Assembly: GCF_026162425.1 (NCBI RefSeq)
Contig: NZ_JAOBQJ010000003.1
Coordinates: 186,001 to 250,000, forward strand
Source of the DNA: Flexivirga meconopsidis
GTDB taxonomy: Bacteria; Actinomycetota; Actinomycetes; Actinomycetales; Dermatophilaceae
Direction of reading: 5' to 3'
DNA: 64,000 nt
A model generated the notes under the pieces. It did no database searches. It was not told the origin of the DNA and was given only the letters and a program-made list of their open reading frames with translations. Of the stretch, positions 23,941-32,640 are shown one piece after another. How positions within the stretch are numbered: position 1 is the stretch's first letter; the number at the start of each line of letters is the position of its first letter. Both the position numbers and the translations under genes were made by a program.

Positions 23941-24243
23941 ATGGTGCAGGGCGCGCGCGAGTGGCACGACCGGCAGGTCGCGGAGGCAGCCGATGCGTGG
24001 CTCGCCGACGCGCGAGACGCCGCGGCCTATGGCCGGCTGGTCGAGGCGGTGCAGCGGCGGCGGGAGTCGCTGGAGCCGGTGCCGGACGTGCGGATGCCCG
24101 AGGTGCAGGCGGATGGCGCGATGACCGTCGACGAGCTTGCCGACCAGCGCCCGCCCAGCACCCTTGGTGACGTCGTCGGCGGCGCGCTGGATGCCGACGG
24201 CGCGCGCGCCGCGCTGGACCGACTGCGCCGCGGCCTGGCCTGA
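23941..24243 (+). CDS. Hypothetical protein (100 aa)
   Basis: I do not recognise this gene. The product is Ala- and Arg-rich, predicted soluble and mainly helical in the first half (REWHDRQVAEAADAWLADARDAAAYGRLVEAVQRRR), followed by a Pro-containing linker and a short helix at the end. Codon use matches its neighbours. A -10-like TATCGT lies six bases before the ATG, suggesting a leaderless mRNA, which supports it being real. It ends two bases from the stop of the convergent methyltransferase. Confidence 0.55.
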   Translation: MVQGAREWHDRQVAEAADAWLADARDAAAYGRLVEAVQRRRESLEPVPDVRMPEVQADGAMTVDELADQRPPSTLGDVVGGALDADGARAALDRLRRGLA

Positions 24244-24244
24244 C

Positions 24245-24919
24245 TCAGGCCTCGGGCGCTGGCTTCTGAGCCAGCACATAGGCGCGTTCGCTCGGGAACT
24301 CGGTGTCCGGGTGCGGCATGCGCGTGGTCACCGACACGATGTCGAGACCCGCGTCGGCGATCTCCTCGATGACCTCCTCCGGCTCCAGGAAGTGACCCTC
24401 CAAGGCGACCGCGTGGCCGAACCAGGTGCGCACGTGATTGGTCTGCCCGGGAGCGAAGTCCTCGCTGCGAATATGGAACGCCACCAACGCGATTCCGCCC
24501 GGCCGCAGGACTCGAGTCACCTGCGCGAACGCGCGTGCCCGCTCCGCCTCGCCGAGATGGATGATCGAGTAGAACAGCACCGCGCCGGCCAGGCTGCCGT
24601 CCGCCTCCGACAGGTCGGTCATCGACTCGACCTCAAACTTCACGCCGGGGTTGTCCGCCCGCGCGATCTCGATCATCGCCGGCGAGATGTCGAGCCCGAT
24701 CACGTCGGCGCCGAGGTCGGCGAGGTGGCGCGCGACGTGTCCCGGGCCGCAGCCGATGTCGGCGATTCGGCCGCCGTCGCACATCTCGGCCACCGCAGCG
24801 AGCAGCGCACGGTCGAGTGGTTTGCCTCCGAGCTCGCCACGGATGGCCGCGGCGTAGTCCTTCGCCACTGCGTCGTATGACGCGGCGACGTCCCCTGAGT
24901 CGGACTGATCTGTCGTCAT
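24245..24919 (-). CDS. Class I SAM-dependent methyltransferase
   Basis: 224-aa cytoplasmic methyltransferase. Motif I is IADIGCGPGHVARHLADLG (near residue 54), motif II VIGLDISPAMIEIAR, motif post-II FEVESMTDLSEADGSLAGAVLFYSIIHL, and motif III VLRPGGIALVAFH. It resembles the Methyltransf_11/25 group acting on small molecules; the substrate is unknown. On the minus strand TAGTTT lies exactly seven bases before the ATG, so the mRNA is probably leaderless. The start is part of a GTATGACG octamer. Confidence 0.85.
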   Translation of the reverse strand: MTTDQSDSGDVAASYDAVAKDYAAAIRGELGGKPLDRALLAAVAEMCDGGRIADIGCGPGHVARHLADLGADVIGLDISPAMIEIARADNPGVKFEVESMTDLSEADGSLAGAVLFYSIIHLGEAERARAFAQVTRVLRPGGIALVAFHIRSEDFAPGQTNHVRTWFGHAVALEGHFLEPEEVIEEIADAGLDIVSVTTRMPHPDTEFPSERAYVLAQKPAPEA

Positions 24920-24968
24920 ACCGACCAAACTAACCCGGCCCGGGGCGCCCCAGCTCGACGGCAGCCGG

Positions 24969-26363
24969 TCAGCTTGCGTGCGTGTCCACTTTTGCCGGCG
25001 GGGTGTCGGCCTTCTCGCTCAGCCCGTGCTTGGCGATCCCGGCCGCGACCACGATCGCGCCCAGGGCGACCGACAGCCACAGCTCGAGCCGCTGGCCGTC
25101 GCGGACCGCCATCGTCACCAGCACGGCGACGATGAAGATCATGGTCGCGTAGGTCAGATAGGGGTAGGCCCACATGCGCACCGGCGGCCGCACCCCCTGC
25201 GCCTGCAGCTGCCGACGCATCACGATCTGCGACCCGGCGATCACCAGGTAGACGAACAGCGCGATCGCGCCGGAGCTGGCGAGCAGGTAGCCGAAGATCT
25301 TGCCGGGCAGCAGGTAGTTGCCGATGACGCCGAGGAAGCCGACGACGGTGCTCATCGTGATCGCCCAGGCGGGGACGCCCCGCGAGGTGACCGAGGACCA
25401 GGCCTTCGGCGCGTCTCCGCGGCGGGAGAGCGAGAACGCCATACGGGAGGCGGTGTAGAGGGCGGAGTTGAGGCACGACGCGACCGCGGTCAGCACGACG
25501 ATGTCGAGCACCGTCGACAGGCCGCCGAGGCCCATCCGGTCGAGTGCCACCTGGTAGGAGCCCTCGCTGCCGAGCTTCGGGTCTTGCCACGAAACCAGTG
25601 CAACGACAACGAAAATCGAGCCCAGGTAGAACAACGAGATGCGCCAGATCACCGAGTTGACCGCCTTGCGGATCCCGCCAACCGGGTCGGGCGACTCGGC
25701 GGCCGCGATCGTCACGATCTCGGTGCCCATGAAGGTGAACATCGTGGTCAGCATCGCGGCGATGACGCCGCCCAGCCCGAACGGCATGAAGCCCTCGGAG
25801 GTCAGATGGCCGACGCCGGAGGTGTGCGAACCGGGCAGCACCCCGAAGATCGCGCACAGGCCGATCGCGATGAAGGCCACGATCGCGATCACCTTGACCA
25901 GCGCGAACCAGAACTCGAACTCGCCGTAGTTGCCGACCGACAGCAGGTTGCTGCCCATCAGCAGTGCGGTGATCAGCAGCGCGAAGATCCACTGCGGCCA
26001 GCCGGTCCAGTTGGCGAGGATTCCGGCGCCGGCGGTTGCTTCGACCGGTATGACGAGCACCCAGAACCACCAGTAGAGCCAGCCGATCGAGAAACCGGCC
26101 CAGCGGCCGAGGGAGCGGTCGGCATACGTCGAGAACGAGCCGGTGTCGGGCGAGGCGGTCGCCATCTCGCCGAGCATCCGCATGACGAGGATGACGAGGG
26201 TGCCGGCGAGCGCGTAGGCGATCAGCACGGCGGGGCCGGCGAGCTTGATGGCGCTCGCGGATCCGACGAAAAGGCCTGCACCGATGACTCCGGCGATGGA
26301 GATCATCGTGACGTGACGGGGTTTGAGGCCGCTGCCGAGGCCGTTCTCACTGGGAGGTTGCAT
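24969..26363 (-). CDS. Amino-acid permease, GabP/AAT-like
   Basis: About 464-aa, twelve-helix amino-acid transporter. The N-terminus GLKPRHVTMISIAGVIGAGLF is the AAT signature. GEFEFWFALVKVIAIV and AAAESPDPVGGIRKAVNSVIWR match the GABA/amino-acid permease family, paralogous to the permease at 935-2392. The substrate is unassigned. ATG 26363 or GTG 26369 may be the start; no strong ribosome-binding site is seen. Alone in its transcription unit, 54 bp upstream of (and divergent in function from) the crcB pair. Confidence 0.85.
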   Translation of the reverse strand: MQPPSENGLGSGLKPRHVTMISIAGVIGAGLFVGSASAIKLAGPAVLIAYALAGTLVILVMRMLGEMATASPDTGSFSTYADRSLGRWAGFSIGWLYWWFWVLVIPVEATAGAGILANWTGWPQWIFALLITALLMGSNLLSVGNYGEFEFWFALVKVIAIVAFIAIGLCAIFGVLPGSHTSGVGHLTSEGFMPFGLGGVIAAMLTTMFTFMGTEIVTIAAAESPDPVGGIRKAVNSVIWRISLFYLGSIFVVVALVSWQDPKLGSEGSYQVALDRMGLGGLSTVLDIVVLTAVASCLNSALYTASRMAFSLSRRGDAPKAWSSVTSRGVPAWAITMSTVVGFLGVIGNYLLPGKIFGYLLASSGAIALFVYLVIAGSQIVMRRQLQAQGVRPPVRMWAYPYLTYATMIFIVAVLVTMAVRDGQRLELWLSVALGAIVVAAGIAKHGLSEKADTPPAKVDTHAS

Positions 26364-26417
26364 CCGCACACGGTAAGCCGCGACTGATCAGTAGGGAGTG
26401 TTGGGCGTCACATCACT

Positions 26418-26786
26418 TCAGGAAGCGGCTACGGCCGCCCAGCCGAGGAGGCTGGCGGCGACCGCCAGGACCAGGCCACCGGCACCACTCAGCGCGGCCA
26501 CGGTGTAACGGCGCTGCTCGATCAGCCGCATGGTTTCGTAGCTGGCGGTGCTGAAAGTCGTGTAGCCGCCGCAGAATCCGGTGCCGAGTATGGCGAGCGC
26601 GGACTCCCCGGATGCCGAACGGTGCGCCCAGGCAGCGAGCGCGCCGAGGACCAGTGACCCCGAGACGTTGATCACCACGGTCGCCCACGGACCGTTCGGC
26701 AGCAGGCGACGACGCAGCTCGGCGTCGGCGACGAAGCGAGCGACGGCGCCGACCGCTCCGGCGAGGAAGGTGAGCACGAGGATCAC
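26418..26786 (-). CDS. crcB: Fluoride channel CrcB/Fluc, second subunit gene
   Basis: 122-aa four-helix membrane protein exporting fluoride. Signature: GAVGAVARF at the N-terminus, WATVVINVSGSLVLGAL (Asn of the pore region) and GTGFCGGYTTFSTASYE, the conserved CGGxTTFST element. GTG 26786 has GGAGG six bases upstream and overlaps the stop of the other crcB by four bases, so both are coupled. Paired crcB genes in actinobacteria are expected to form a heterodimeric antiparallel channel. Confidence 0.9.
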   Translation of the reverse strand: MILVLTFLAGAVGAVARFVADAELRRRLLPNGPWATVVINVSGSLVLGALAAWAHRSASGESALAILGTGFCGGYTTFSTASYETMRLIEQRRYTVAALSGAGGLVLAVAASLLGWAAVAAS

Positions 26787-27220
26787 CGTGCACCTCCGCG
26801 GGCGGTGCGGGAGGCCACCATGAGGCCGAGCCAGGTGCAGACGAGACCGGCGAGGACGGTGCCTGCGGCATACGCAATGCCGGCGGTGGTGCGATGTCCG
26901 ACCTCCCACAGCTGCACGGTGTCGGTAGCGAGCGAGCTGTAGGTCGTGAACGCGCCGCAGAAGCCGGTGCCCGCGAGCAGCCGGAGGCGACGGCGCCGAC
27001 CCGGGTCGCCGCCCGTGCGTGCCAGGCCTTCCAGCAGCACACCGAGGGCGAACGCGCCGGCGAGGTTGATGCCGAAGGTGGCCCACGGCACCCCGGTTGC
27101 GTTGTGCGGGAAGGCCTTTTGTAGCAGGTCACGGGCCGCGGTCCCGCAGAAGCCGCCGACGAGCACCAGCGCGAGTGCCGTGGCCCGCAGGTGCGGCGGT
27201 CGCGCGGACTCGGTGCTCAT
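26783..27220 (-). CDS. crcB: Fluoride channel CrcB/Fluc, first subunit gene
   Basis: 145-aa partner of the preceding crcB. FCGTAARDLL, WATFGINLAGAFALGVLLEGL and GTGFCGAFTTYSSLATD are the family signatures. It has a longer N-terminus (SARPPHLRATALALV) and a basic loop GGDPGRRRRLR. ATG 27220 has AGAGG nine bases upstream; ATG 27229 is three codons earlier. The roughly 110-bp upstream region has no recognisable fluoride-riboswitch core. The gene diverges from the ABC transporter at 27330. Confidence 0.9.
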   Translation of the reverse strand: MSTESARPPHLRATALALVLVGGFCGTAARDLLQKAFPHNATGVPWATFGINLAGAFALGVLLEGLARTGGDPGRRRRLRLLAGTGFCGAFTTYSSLATDTVQLWEVGHRTTAGIAYAAGTVLAGLVCTWLGLMVASRTARGGAR

Positions 27221-27329
27221 TGTCTGCATCCTCTCGCGTGTCGGGTAGGCCTTTTGGCCGAGGTGTCGCCACGAAGACCGGCGATCTGGCCGATGTGGCG
27301 TGGGTATGCCGAAACCTACTGTCCCAGAC

Positions 27330-28043
27330 ATGAATTCAACGAACACTGTGCTCATTGCGCACGGGATCGGTCACGCCTACGGCGGCCAGCCCGTGCTCCA
27401 CGGCGTCGACTGCGTCATTCCGGAAGCGGCCTCGGTCGCCCTGATGGGTCCGTCCGGGTCCGGGAAGACGACCTTGCTGCACATCCTGGCCGGGATTCTG
27501 CGGCCTGATGCGGGGACCGTGACCTTCCACCCGCGCGGTCGCCGACGCGGGGCGGTCGACGTGTCCCAGCTCGGCTCCGAAGCGCGGGCCGCGTTGCGCC
27601 GCAGCGACTTTGGGCTGGTCTTCCAGTCCGGACAACTGCTGGGCGAGCTGACCGCCGTCGAGAACATCGCGCTGCCGCTGCTCCTCTCGGGTGTGTCGTA
27701 TGCCGAGGCGAGTCGCCGCGCGCACGACCTCCTGGAGCCACTGGGACTGCCGGGGCTCGGCGACCGCCGCCCGGGCGAGCTGTCCGGAGGTCAGCAACAG
27801 CGGGTCGCGATTGCCCGTGCCGTGGTCACCCGCCCGGATGTGTTGCTCGCTGACGAACCGACCGGCGCCCTCGACCGGCGGACCGGCCACGAGGTGATGG
27901 ACCTGCTGCACCGCACCCGGCGCGAGCTCGGCTCGTCGCTGGTGCTGGTCACCCACGACCCGGAGATGGCGGCCCGCTGCGATGTGGTGCTGCGCCTCAC
28001 CGACGGACGGATCACCGACGTGCACGCAGGGGCGATGGCATGA
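27330..28043 (+). CDS. ABC transporter ATP-binding protein (MacB/LolD-like)
   Basis: 237-aa ATPase. Walker A GPSGSGKTT (near residue 40), Q-loop FGLVFQSGQLLGELTAVENIALPL, signature LSGGQQQRVAIARAV, Walker B VLLADEPTGALD and the switch His in LVTHDPEM. The sequence around the Q-loop is typical of FtsX-coupled (Type VII/MacB) ATPases. TACTGT lies seven bases before ATG 27330, suggesting a leaderless mRNA. The stop overlaps the permease start (ATGA). Together they probably move or expel a lipid-active compound or signal to the two-component system downstream. Confidence 0.9.
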   Translation: MNSTNTVLIAHGIGHAYGGQPVLHGVDCVIPEAASVALMGPSGSGKTTLLHILAGILRPDAGTVTFHPRGRRRGAVDVSQLGSEARAALRRSDFGLVFQSGQLLGELTAVENIALPLLLSGVSYAEASRRAHDLLEPLGLPGLGDRRPGELSGGQQQRVAIARAVVTRPDVLLADEPTGALDRRTGHEVMDLLHRTRRELGSSLVLVTHDPEMAARCDVVLRLTDGRITDVHAGAMA

Positions 28044-30046
28044 ACAACTCTGCTGTGCTCCAGCTCGCGCGACGGCTGCGCCGCGGTGGCGGGCCCGCCG
28101 ACCGTCGCACCTGGTGGCTGTCTGCGGCGACCGTCGCCCTTGCTGTCACCGTCGCGCTGTTGACGCTGGGCGTCAACCTCGCGCTTGCGGACCGGGGCGA
28201 TCGCACGGCGTGGCTGCGTCCGGCTGCCGCGTCGAATCCGGTTGCGACGCAGGTCACTTCGACGACATACCTCGACGAGAAGCCGGTGACCGTCATACGG
28301 CTCGCGAGCGACCGACCGCGGGCCGCGCTGCCCGCGCCGCCCGGGATGAACGCCTTCCCACGGGCCGGCACGACGTGGGTGTCGCCGGCGCTGGCCGATC
28401 GGCTGGCCGATCTCCCGGCGAAGGTGCAGCCCTTCGGGAAGGTCTCCGGGCGGATCGGCACCGAAGGGCTCACCGGTCCGGATCAACTGGTGGCCGTCGT
28501 CGGCACGACGACGGGCGACCCGACACTGCACGGTGCCGGCTGGAGCCTGGTCAGCTACCCCGGCGACTTCAGCCCGCCCACGCCCATCGCCGGCTTCGCC
28601 GGCACCCCGGCCGGGGGCGACAGCACGATCGCGCAGTACGTCGCGCTCGGCAAGGTCGCGACGGTGCTGCTCCTGGTGCCGGTGCTGACCCTGGTGGGTG
28701 CCGCCGCGCGCTTGGGTGCCGGGCGGCGCGCCCAGCGGCTGGCGACCCTGCGCCTTGCCGGCGCCTCGCGCCGGCAGCTTGCCGGGCTGACCGTCCTGGA
28801 GGCGGACGCGCCTGCACTCGTGGGTGGTCTCGCCGGGATCGTCGCGTCGTGGTCCACGCTGCCGCTGCTCGCGCAGGTGCCGGTCGACGGCTCGCGACTC
28901 GCGGTCGGGCAGCTGTGGCCGGGTATCACCGGCACCGTCCTGGTGCTGCTCGGTGCCTTGGTCTTCACCGCTGCCAGTGCGCTGCTGCCACTGAGCCGCA
29001 TCCTGCGCAACCCGCTTGCGATCACCGCCGAGCACACCGCCCGGTTCCCGATCTGGTGGCGGATCCTCGCCGCGGTCGCCGCCTTCGGCGCATTCTTCGT
29101 GGTCACGCGGGACAAGGGCGCGGACCTCGCAGCCGTGATCGTCGTGTTTGCAGTCGTTTTCGCGGTGTTCGGCGCGATCGGTCCAGTGGTGCTGCGGCTG
29201 TGGGGAGCGTGGCAGGTGCACCACGGACACCGCACCGGCAACGCCGGGGCCATGATCGCCGGCCGCCGGCTCCAGGCCGACCCGCGCAGCGGGTGGCGGG
29301 CCATCTCCGGTCTGGTGCTGGCCTGCTTCGTGGCTGGCTTCCTCGCGCTCTTCGCGCCGGCCGGCAACCAGGTGGTCTACGGCGTAGCCGACCGGTTGGA
29401 CATCGCAGTCACCCAGTCGCAGACCGCTCCCGCGCTGACCACGGCACGGGCGGCGCTGCGGGACGCGGGTGTCGAGCCGCGGGTGAGTGCCGGGGATGGC
29501 TCTGGCGCAACGATTTTCGCCAGCACCGGCGAGGGCGAGACGCGCTCGGTCATGGTGCAGCTGCCGCACGACCCGGCCGCCCAGCAGCGCGCGCGTGCCG
29601 CCATACAGCGGGCGTTCCCGGCGACACCGATGGCGACCGGTGCGGACGTCACTGCTCGGGATGCGGTCTACGGCAAGGATTTCCGCCGATCGAGTCTGGT
29701 CGTCCTCGGCCTGTCGTTCCTGATGGCGGCCGCCTCGACCGGCATCGTCGCGGCGGCGGCAGTGCTCGACCGACGACGCACCTACCGCCGACTCTGGCAG
29801 GCGGGCGTCCCGCTGCGGGTCCTCGACCGGGCCCGGGTCGCAGAGAGCGTCGGACCTGCGGTGCTGTGCGCCGCGCTGGGTATGGCGGCCGGCGCGTTCG
29901 TCGCGTTGCCGATCACCAAGGGCGAGGGTGCACTCGCCGGCGGCGGACTGCTGCAGCTCGCGGCCACTGCGGCGGCCGGCGTCGCGGGGCTGTGCGTCGC
30001 CTTGCGCGGTAGCCGAGGGCTGCTGCACAAGACGGCCTCCGCCTGA
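28040..30046 (+). CDS. FtsX-family ABC transporter permease (668 aa)
   Basis: Large permease with an N-terminal helix (about residues 24-48) and a long extracytoplasmic region (50-200). A first FtsX module follows (about 210-360: VALGKVATVLLLVPVLTLVGAAARLGAGRRAQRLATLRLAGASRRQ), then a second part ending with another FtsX-like helix set (560-665) including AAVLDRRRTYRRLWQAGVP. The 'RLATLRLAGASRRQ' stretch is the usual coupling helix. ATGA-coupled to the ATPase. Followed by a secreted protein and a histidine kinase/response regulator pair, an arrangement known for antimicrobial-peptide detoxification modules, though that role is inference. Confidence 0.85.
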   Translation: MNNSAVLQLARRLRRGGGPADRRTWWLSAATVALAVTVALLTLGVNLALADRGDRTAWLRPAAASNPVATQVTSTTYLDEKPVTVIRLASDRPRAALPAPPGMNAFPRAGTTWVSPALADRLADLPAKVQPFGKVSGRIGTEGLTGPDQLVAVVGTTTGDPTLHGAGWSLVSYPGDFSPPTPIAGFAGTPAGGDSTIAQYVALGKVATVLLLVPVLTLVGAAARLGAGRRAQRLATLRLAGASRRQLAGLTVLEADAPALVGGLAGIVASWSTLPLLAQVPVDGSRLAVGQLWPGITGTVLVLLGALVFTAASALLPLSRILRNPLAITAEHTARFPIWWRILAAVAAFGAFFVVTRDKGADLAAVIVVFAVVFAVFGAIGPVVLRLWGAWQVHHGHRTGNAGAMIAGRRLQADPRSGWRAISGLVLACFVAGFLALFAPAGNQVVYGVADRLDIAVTQSQTAPALTTARAALRDAGVEPRVSAGDGSGATIFASTGEGETRSVMVQLPHDPAAQQRARAAIQRAFPATPMATGADVTARDAVYGKDFRRSSLVVLGLSFLMAAASTGIVAAAAVLDRRRTYRRLWQAGVPLRVLDRARVAESVGPAVLCAALGMAAGAFVALPITKGEGALAGGGLLQLAATAAAGVAGLCVALRGSRGLLHKTASA

Positions 30047-30093
30047 CCGTCGACTCACTCCAAACCCAATCACAACACTCCGAAGGACTCATC

Positions 30094-30672
30094 ATGAAGT
30101 TTCGCTATTTCGTTCTGCCCCTTGCTGTTCCGGCAATCCTTGCCGGTGGTCTGGTTGGTGCCGAGAAGGTGTCAGCCGACTCGCTGACCGGTGAGCTGCG
30201 CAGCCGCATCACGGACACGCTGCCGGACAGCCGCGTCGAGGACATCAACCTGCGTGGCCGGCCCTACATCGTGAGCCGTTTCAACGGTGAAGTGTCCACG
30301 GCATACCTGCGACTCAGTCCCCCCGAGGGGGTCTCGACCGAGCAGCTGCTCGTGCAGGAGCTGGACCTGGAAACCGGCAAGGCGGAGCGGCTGACGTTCT
30401 TCGTCACCCTGCCCTACCCGGACGGATCTGCGGCAACGCCGGTGTTGCGAACCGACGGCTCGTATACCGGGTTCGGCCGACTGGATGGTCAGAAAGTCTC
30501 CTATCCGGCGTCGCTGGACGATCGGCGTCTCACGGTTCGTCCCACGGCCGGTGCTGCACCGGAGGCGGTGCGGGTGCCAGCGGTGTCCGGTCTGCGGGTC
30601 GCACAGTCGTGGGCAGCCGAAGACGGCATCCACGTCGAGCTCACGGCCGACGACGTCGCGACCCGGTCGTGA
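30094..30672 (+). CDS. Secreted protein, DUF2993 (LmeA-like)
   Basis: 192-aa protein with a signal peptide (RYFVLPLAVPAILAGGLVGA) and a beta-rich body. The segment LTGELRSRITDTLPDSRVEDINLRGRPYIVSRFNGEV resembles the N-terminal part of DUF2993 proteins, which in mycobacteria act in the envelope (LmeA). Assignment is by resemblance only. AAGGA lies six bases before the ATG. It sits 47 bp after the ABC permease and 36 bp before the histidine kinase and may be an accessory of that system. Confidence 0.6.
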   Translation: MKFRYFVLPLAVPAILAGGLVGAEKVSADSLTGELRSRITDTLPDSRVEDINLRGRPYIVSRFNGEVSTAYLRLSPPEGVSTEQLLVQELDLETGKAERLTFFVTLPYPDGSAATPVLRTDGSYTGFGRLDGQKVSYPASLDDRRLTVRPTAGAAPEAVRVPAVSGLRVAQSWAAEDGIHVELTADDVATRS

Positions 30673-30708
30673 CTCGGCTCGCGGCCGCGTTCGTCATACC
30701 CTCCTGAC

Positions 30709-31806
30709 ATGCCCTGGTCGTTGCGTGTACTTATCGGTGCGCCGCTCGTGCTGTGCGCGTTGGCCGACCTGATCGCGAGTCCGGGTGCCGCTACGCTCTG
30801 CGGGGTCGTGCTGGCATTCGCCGTCGGCTGGCTTGCCGACCGGGTGGCGCGGGGTGCCGCGGTGCCCGCCTTGGCCGGCGTTGGCGCGGCCACTGCCGGC
30901 CTTGTGCTGGAAGTGGTCGCGGCCCAGGGCGGGTCCTGGTTGCTGTCGATCGGCTGGTCGCTCGTGGTGCTTGCCGGTTGTCTGGCATCGGTCGCGCGCA
31001 GCCGCGTCGCCTTCGTGTATGTCGGAATCATCGCCGCGGCAGGCATTCTCAGCCCGCTCGGTGTGCCGGACTTGAGCGTGTTGCTCGCCCTGGGTATGGC
31101 GACTGCGATGGCGACGGCTGTGGGCATTGGCCTACAGGTGCGCGCGTCGCGACAGCATGCGGAGGATGTGCGCCGTGAGGTGATGCTGCGCGAACGCACC
31201 GATATGGCAAGGGAATTGCACGATCTCGTCGCGCACGAAGTGACCGGCATCGTGGTGTTGGCGCAGGCTACTCAATCGGTCACCGACCAGCCAGTCGTGC
31301 GCCAGGCCCTGGCCCGCATCGAGGAGTCCGGACAGCAGGCCATGGAACAGATCCGGGGGATGGTGCAGACGTTGCGGACCGAGCCCGCCGCGCCGCTGGA
31401 CCTGCGTCCGACCGGCCACGGGACCTCCGGCCTGCGATCCCTCGCCTCGGATTTCATTGCAACGACACAGACACCGGTGGAGGTGGACCTTGCCGAAGTG
31501 GCTCTGTCCGCGCAGGTGGACGCTGCGCTGCAGCGAGTGCTCGCGGAGGCGTTGACCAACATTCGTCGGCACGCGGGCGCTGCTACGCGGGTGCGGGTGA
31601 TCCTCACAGCGTTGTCACCGGACGAAGCGCTGTTGCGAATCAGTAACGACGGCACCGGTGTTCGCGGGATTGGCCAGGGCAGCGGTTACGGCCTTGCCGG
31701 GTTGCGTGAGCGGTTGGCCGTCGTCGGTGGCACGCTGTCCGCCGGACGACGCGACGGAGAATGGGTGGTCGAGGCGACGGTGCCGATCGGGGGTGACAGG
31801 AGATGA
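30709..31806 (+). CDS. Two-component sensor histidine kinase, NarL-type (HisKA_3)
   Basis: 365-aa membrane kinase. Four or five N-terminal helices (about residues 1-140) have no large sensor domain. The dimerisation helix ERTDMARELHDLVAHEVTG carries the phospho-acceptor His171. The HATPase domain follows, with LQRVLAEALTNIRRHA (N box), ISNDGTG (G1) and GYGLAGLRERL (G2). The small sensor suggests it responds at the membrane or through the adjacent ABC permease. CATACC lies eight bases before the ATG, so the mRNA may be leaderless. Overlaps the response regulator by ATGA. Confidence 0.9.
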   Translation: MPWSLRVLIGAPLVLCALADLIASPGAATLCGVVLAFAVGWLADRVARGAAVPALAGVGAATAGLVLEVVAAQGGSWLLSIGWSLVVLAGCLASVARSRVAFVYVGIIAAAGILSPLGVPDLSVLLALGMATAMATAVGIGLQVRASRQHAEDVRREVMLRERTDMARELHDLVAHEVTGIVVLAQATQSVTDQPVVRQALARIEESGQQAMEQIRGMVQTLRTEPAAPLDLRPTGHGTSGLRSLASDFIATTQTPVEVDLAEVALSAQVDAALQRVLAEALTNIRRHAGAATRVRVILTALSPDEALLRISNDGTGVRGIGQGSGYGLAGLRERLAVVGGTLSAGRRDGEWVVEATVPIGGDRR

Positions 31807-32447
31807 CGATTCGCGTCGTCCTGGCCGACGACCAGGAGATGGTGCGCATGGGCTTTGCGCTGATCCTCGAGGCGGCCGATGGCATCGAGGTGGTCGGGCA
31901 GTGCGGAGACGGCCTTGCGGCGCTGGAGGCAATCCGGCAACTGCGTCCGGACGTGGCTCTGCTCGACATACGGATGCCGAAGCTCGATGGTCTTGCCGTC
32001 ACGCGGCAGGTCAGCGAGCTGACCAAGGTCGTCATCGTGACCACCTTCGATCATGACGAATATGTCGACACGGCACTGGAATACGGGGCTTCGGGCTTCC
32101 TGTTGAAGGATTCGGGCCCCGCGCTGCTGGTGGCAGCAATCAAGGCAGCGGCGAGCGGGGATGCGCTGATCAGTCCGGAGCTGACCGTCCGGCTGCTGCA
32201 GCGCACTCGCGCTGGTGGCGAGGTCCGCAACGTGCCCGGCGTCGACGATCTCACCGAGCGTGAGCTGGACGTTGCACGACTGGTCGCGCGCGGCCGGACC
32301 AATACCGAGATCGCCGCCGACCTGGTGATCGCACTCGGCACCGTCAAGTCACATCTGACCAGCATCCAGGCCCGGCTCGGCGTGCGGAACCGGGTGGAGA
32401 TTGCGGCCCGCATGTGGGAGTCCGGTCAGTTGCAGAGGCACCGATGA
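31803..32447 (+). CDS. Response regulator, NarL/FixJ type
   Basis: 214-aa regulator. The receiver domain (1-120) has the acidic pair ADDQ, phospho-acceptor Asp55 in LLDIRMPKLDG, a Thr in VTTF and Lys in LLKDSG. The LuxR-type helix-turn-helix is LTERELDVARLVARGRTNTEIAADLVIALGTVKSHLTSIQARLG. Translationally coupled to the kinase. Probable targets are the ABC/DUF2993 genes immediately upstream, which is inference from position. Confidence 0.92.
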   Translation: MTIRVVLADDQEMVRMGFALILEAADGIEVVGQCGDGLAALEAIRQLRPDVALLDIRMPKLDGLAVTRQVSELTKVVIVTTFDHDEYVDTALEYGASGFLLKDSGPALLVAAIKAAASGDALISPELTVRLLQRTRAGGEVRNVPGVDDLTERELDVARLVARGRTNTEIAADLVIALGTVKSHLTSIQARLGVRNRVEIAARMWESGQLQRHR

Positions 32448-32496
32448 CTTCCGGGGAGCCCGGTCAGCCGCGGAGTGCTGCCTACTCGAGCCGGGG

Positions 32497-32640
32497 CTAC
32501 GCGCCGCTGCCGAGAGCTGTGTTGTCCCGCAGCCACGAAACCACTTGCTCCGCATGGGTGTTCGGCGGGAACACCGGATAGAACGCGTGCTCCACCTTCC
32601 CGTCCCGTATGACGAGGGTGAGCCGGCTATAGAGCCGCTG
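32497..32640 (-). pseudogene. C-terminal fragment of a peroxiredoxin
   Basis: The minus strand encodes LYSRLTLVIRDGKVEHAFYP followed by VFPPNTHAEQVVSWLRDN and a stop at 32497. This matches the end of AhpC/TSA-type peroxiredoxins, where VFYPVFPPDxHAxEVxxWL is usual. No peroxidatic-Cys domain precedes it: upstream the same strand is the cis-prenyltransferase in another frame. I read it as the remnant of a gene cut off by a deletion or rearrangement. Confidence 0.6.

Noticed and set aside
27221-27329. Possible fluoride riboswitch before the crcB pair
   Set aside because: The roughly 110-bp divergent spacer lacks the conserved GGNGAUGG core and pseudoknot pattern I would expect; only a small GGCC-AAAA-GGCC hairpin is seen.
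27791-30073. Long antisense frame (760 codons) opposite the ABC permease
   Set aside because: Typical high-GC shadow frame; rich in Arg, Gly, His and Gln, and the sense strand encodes a clear FtsX permease.
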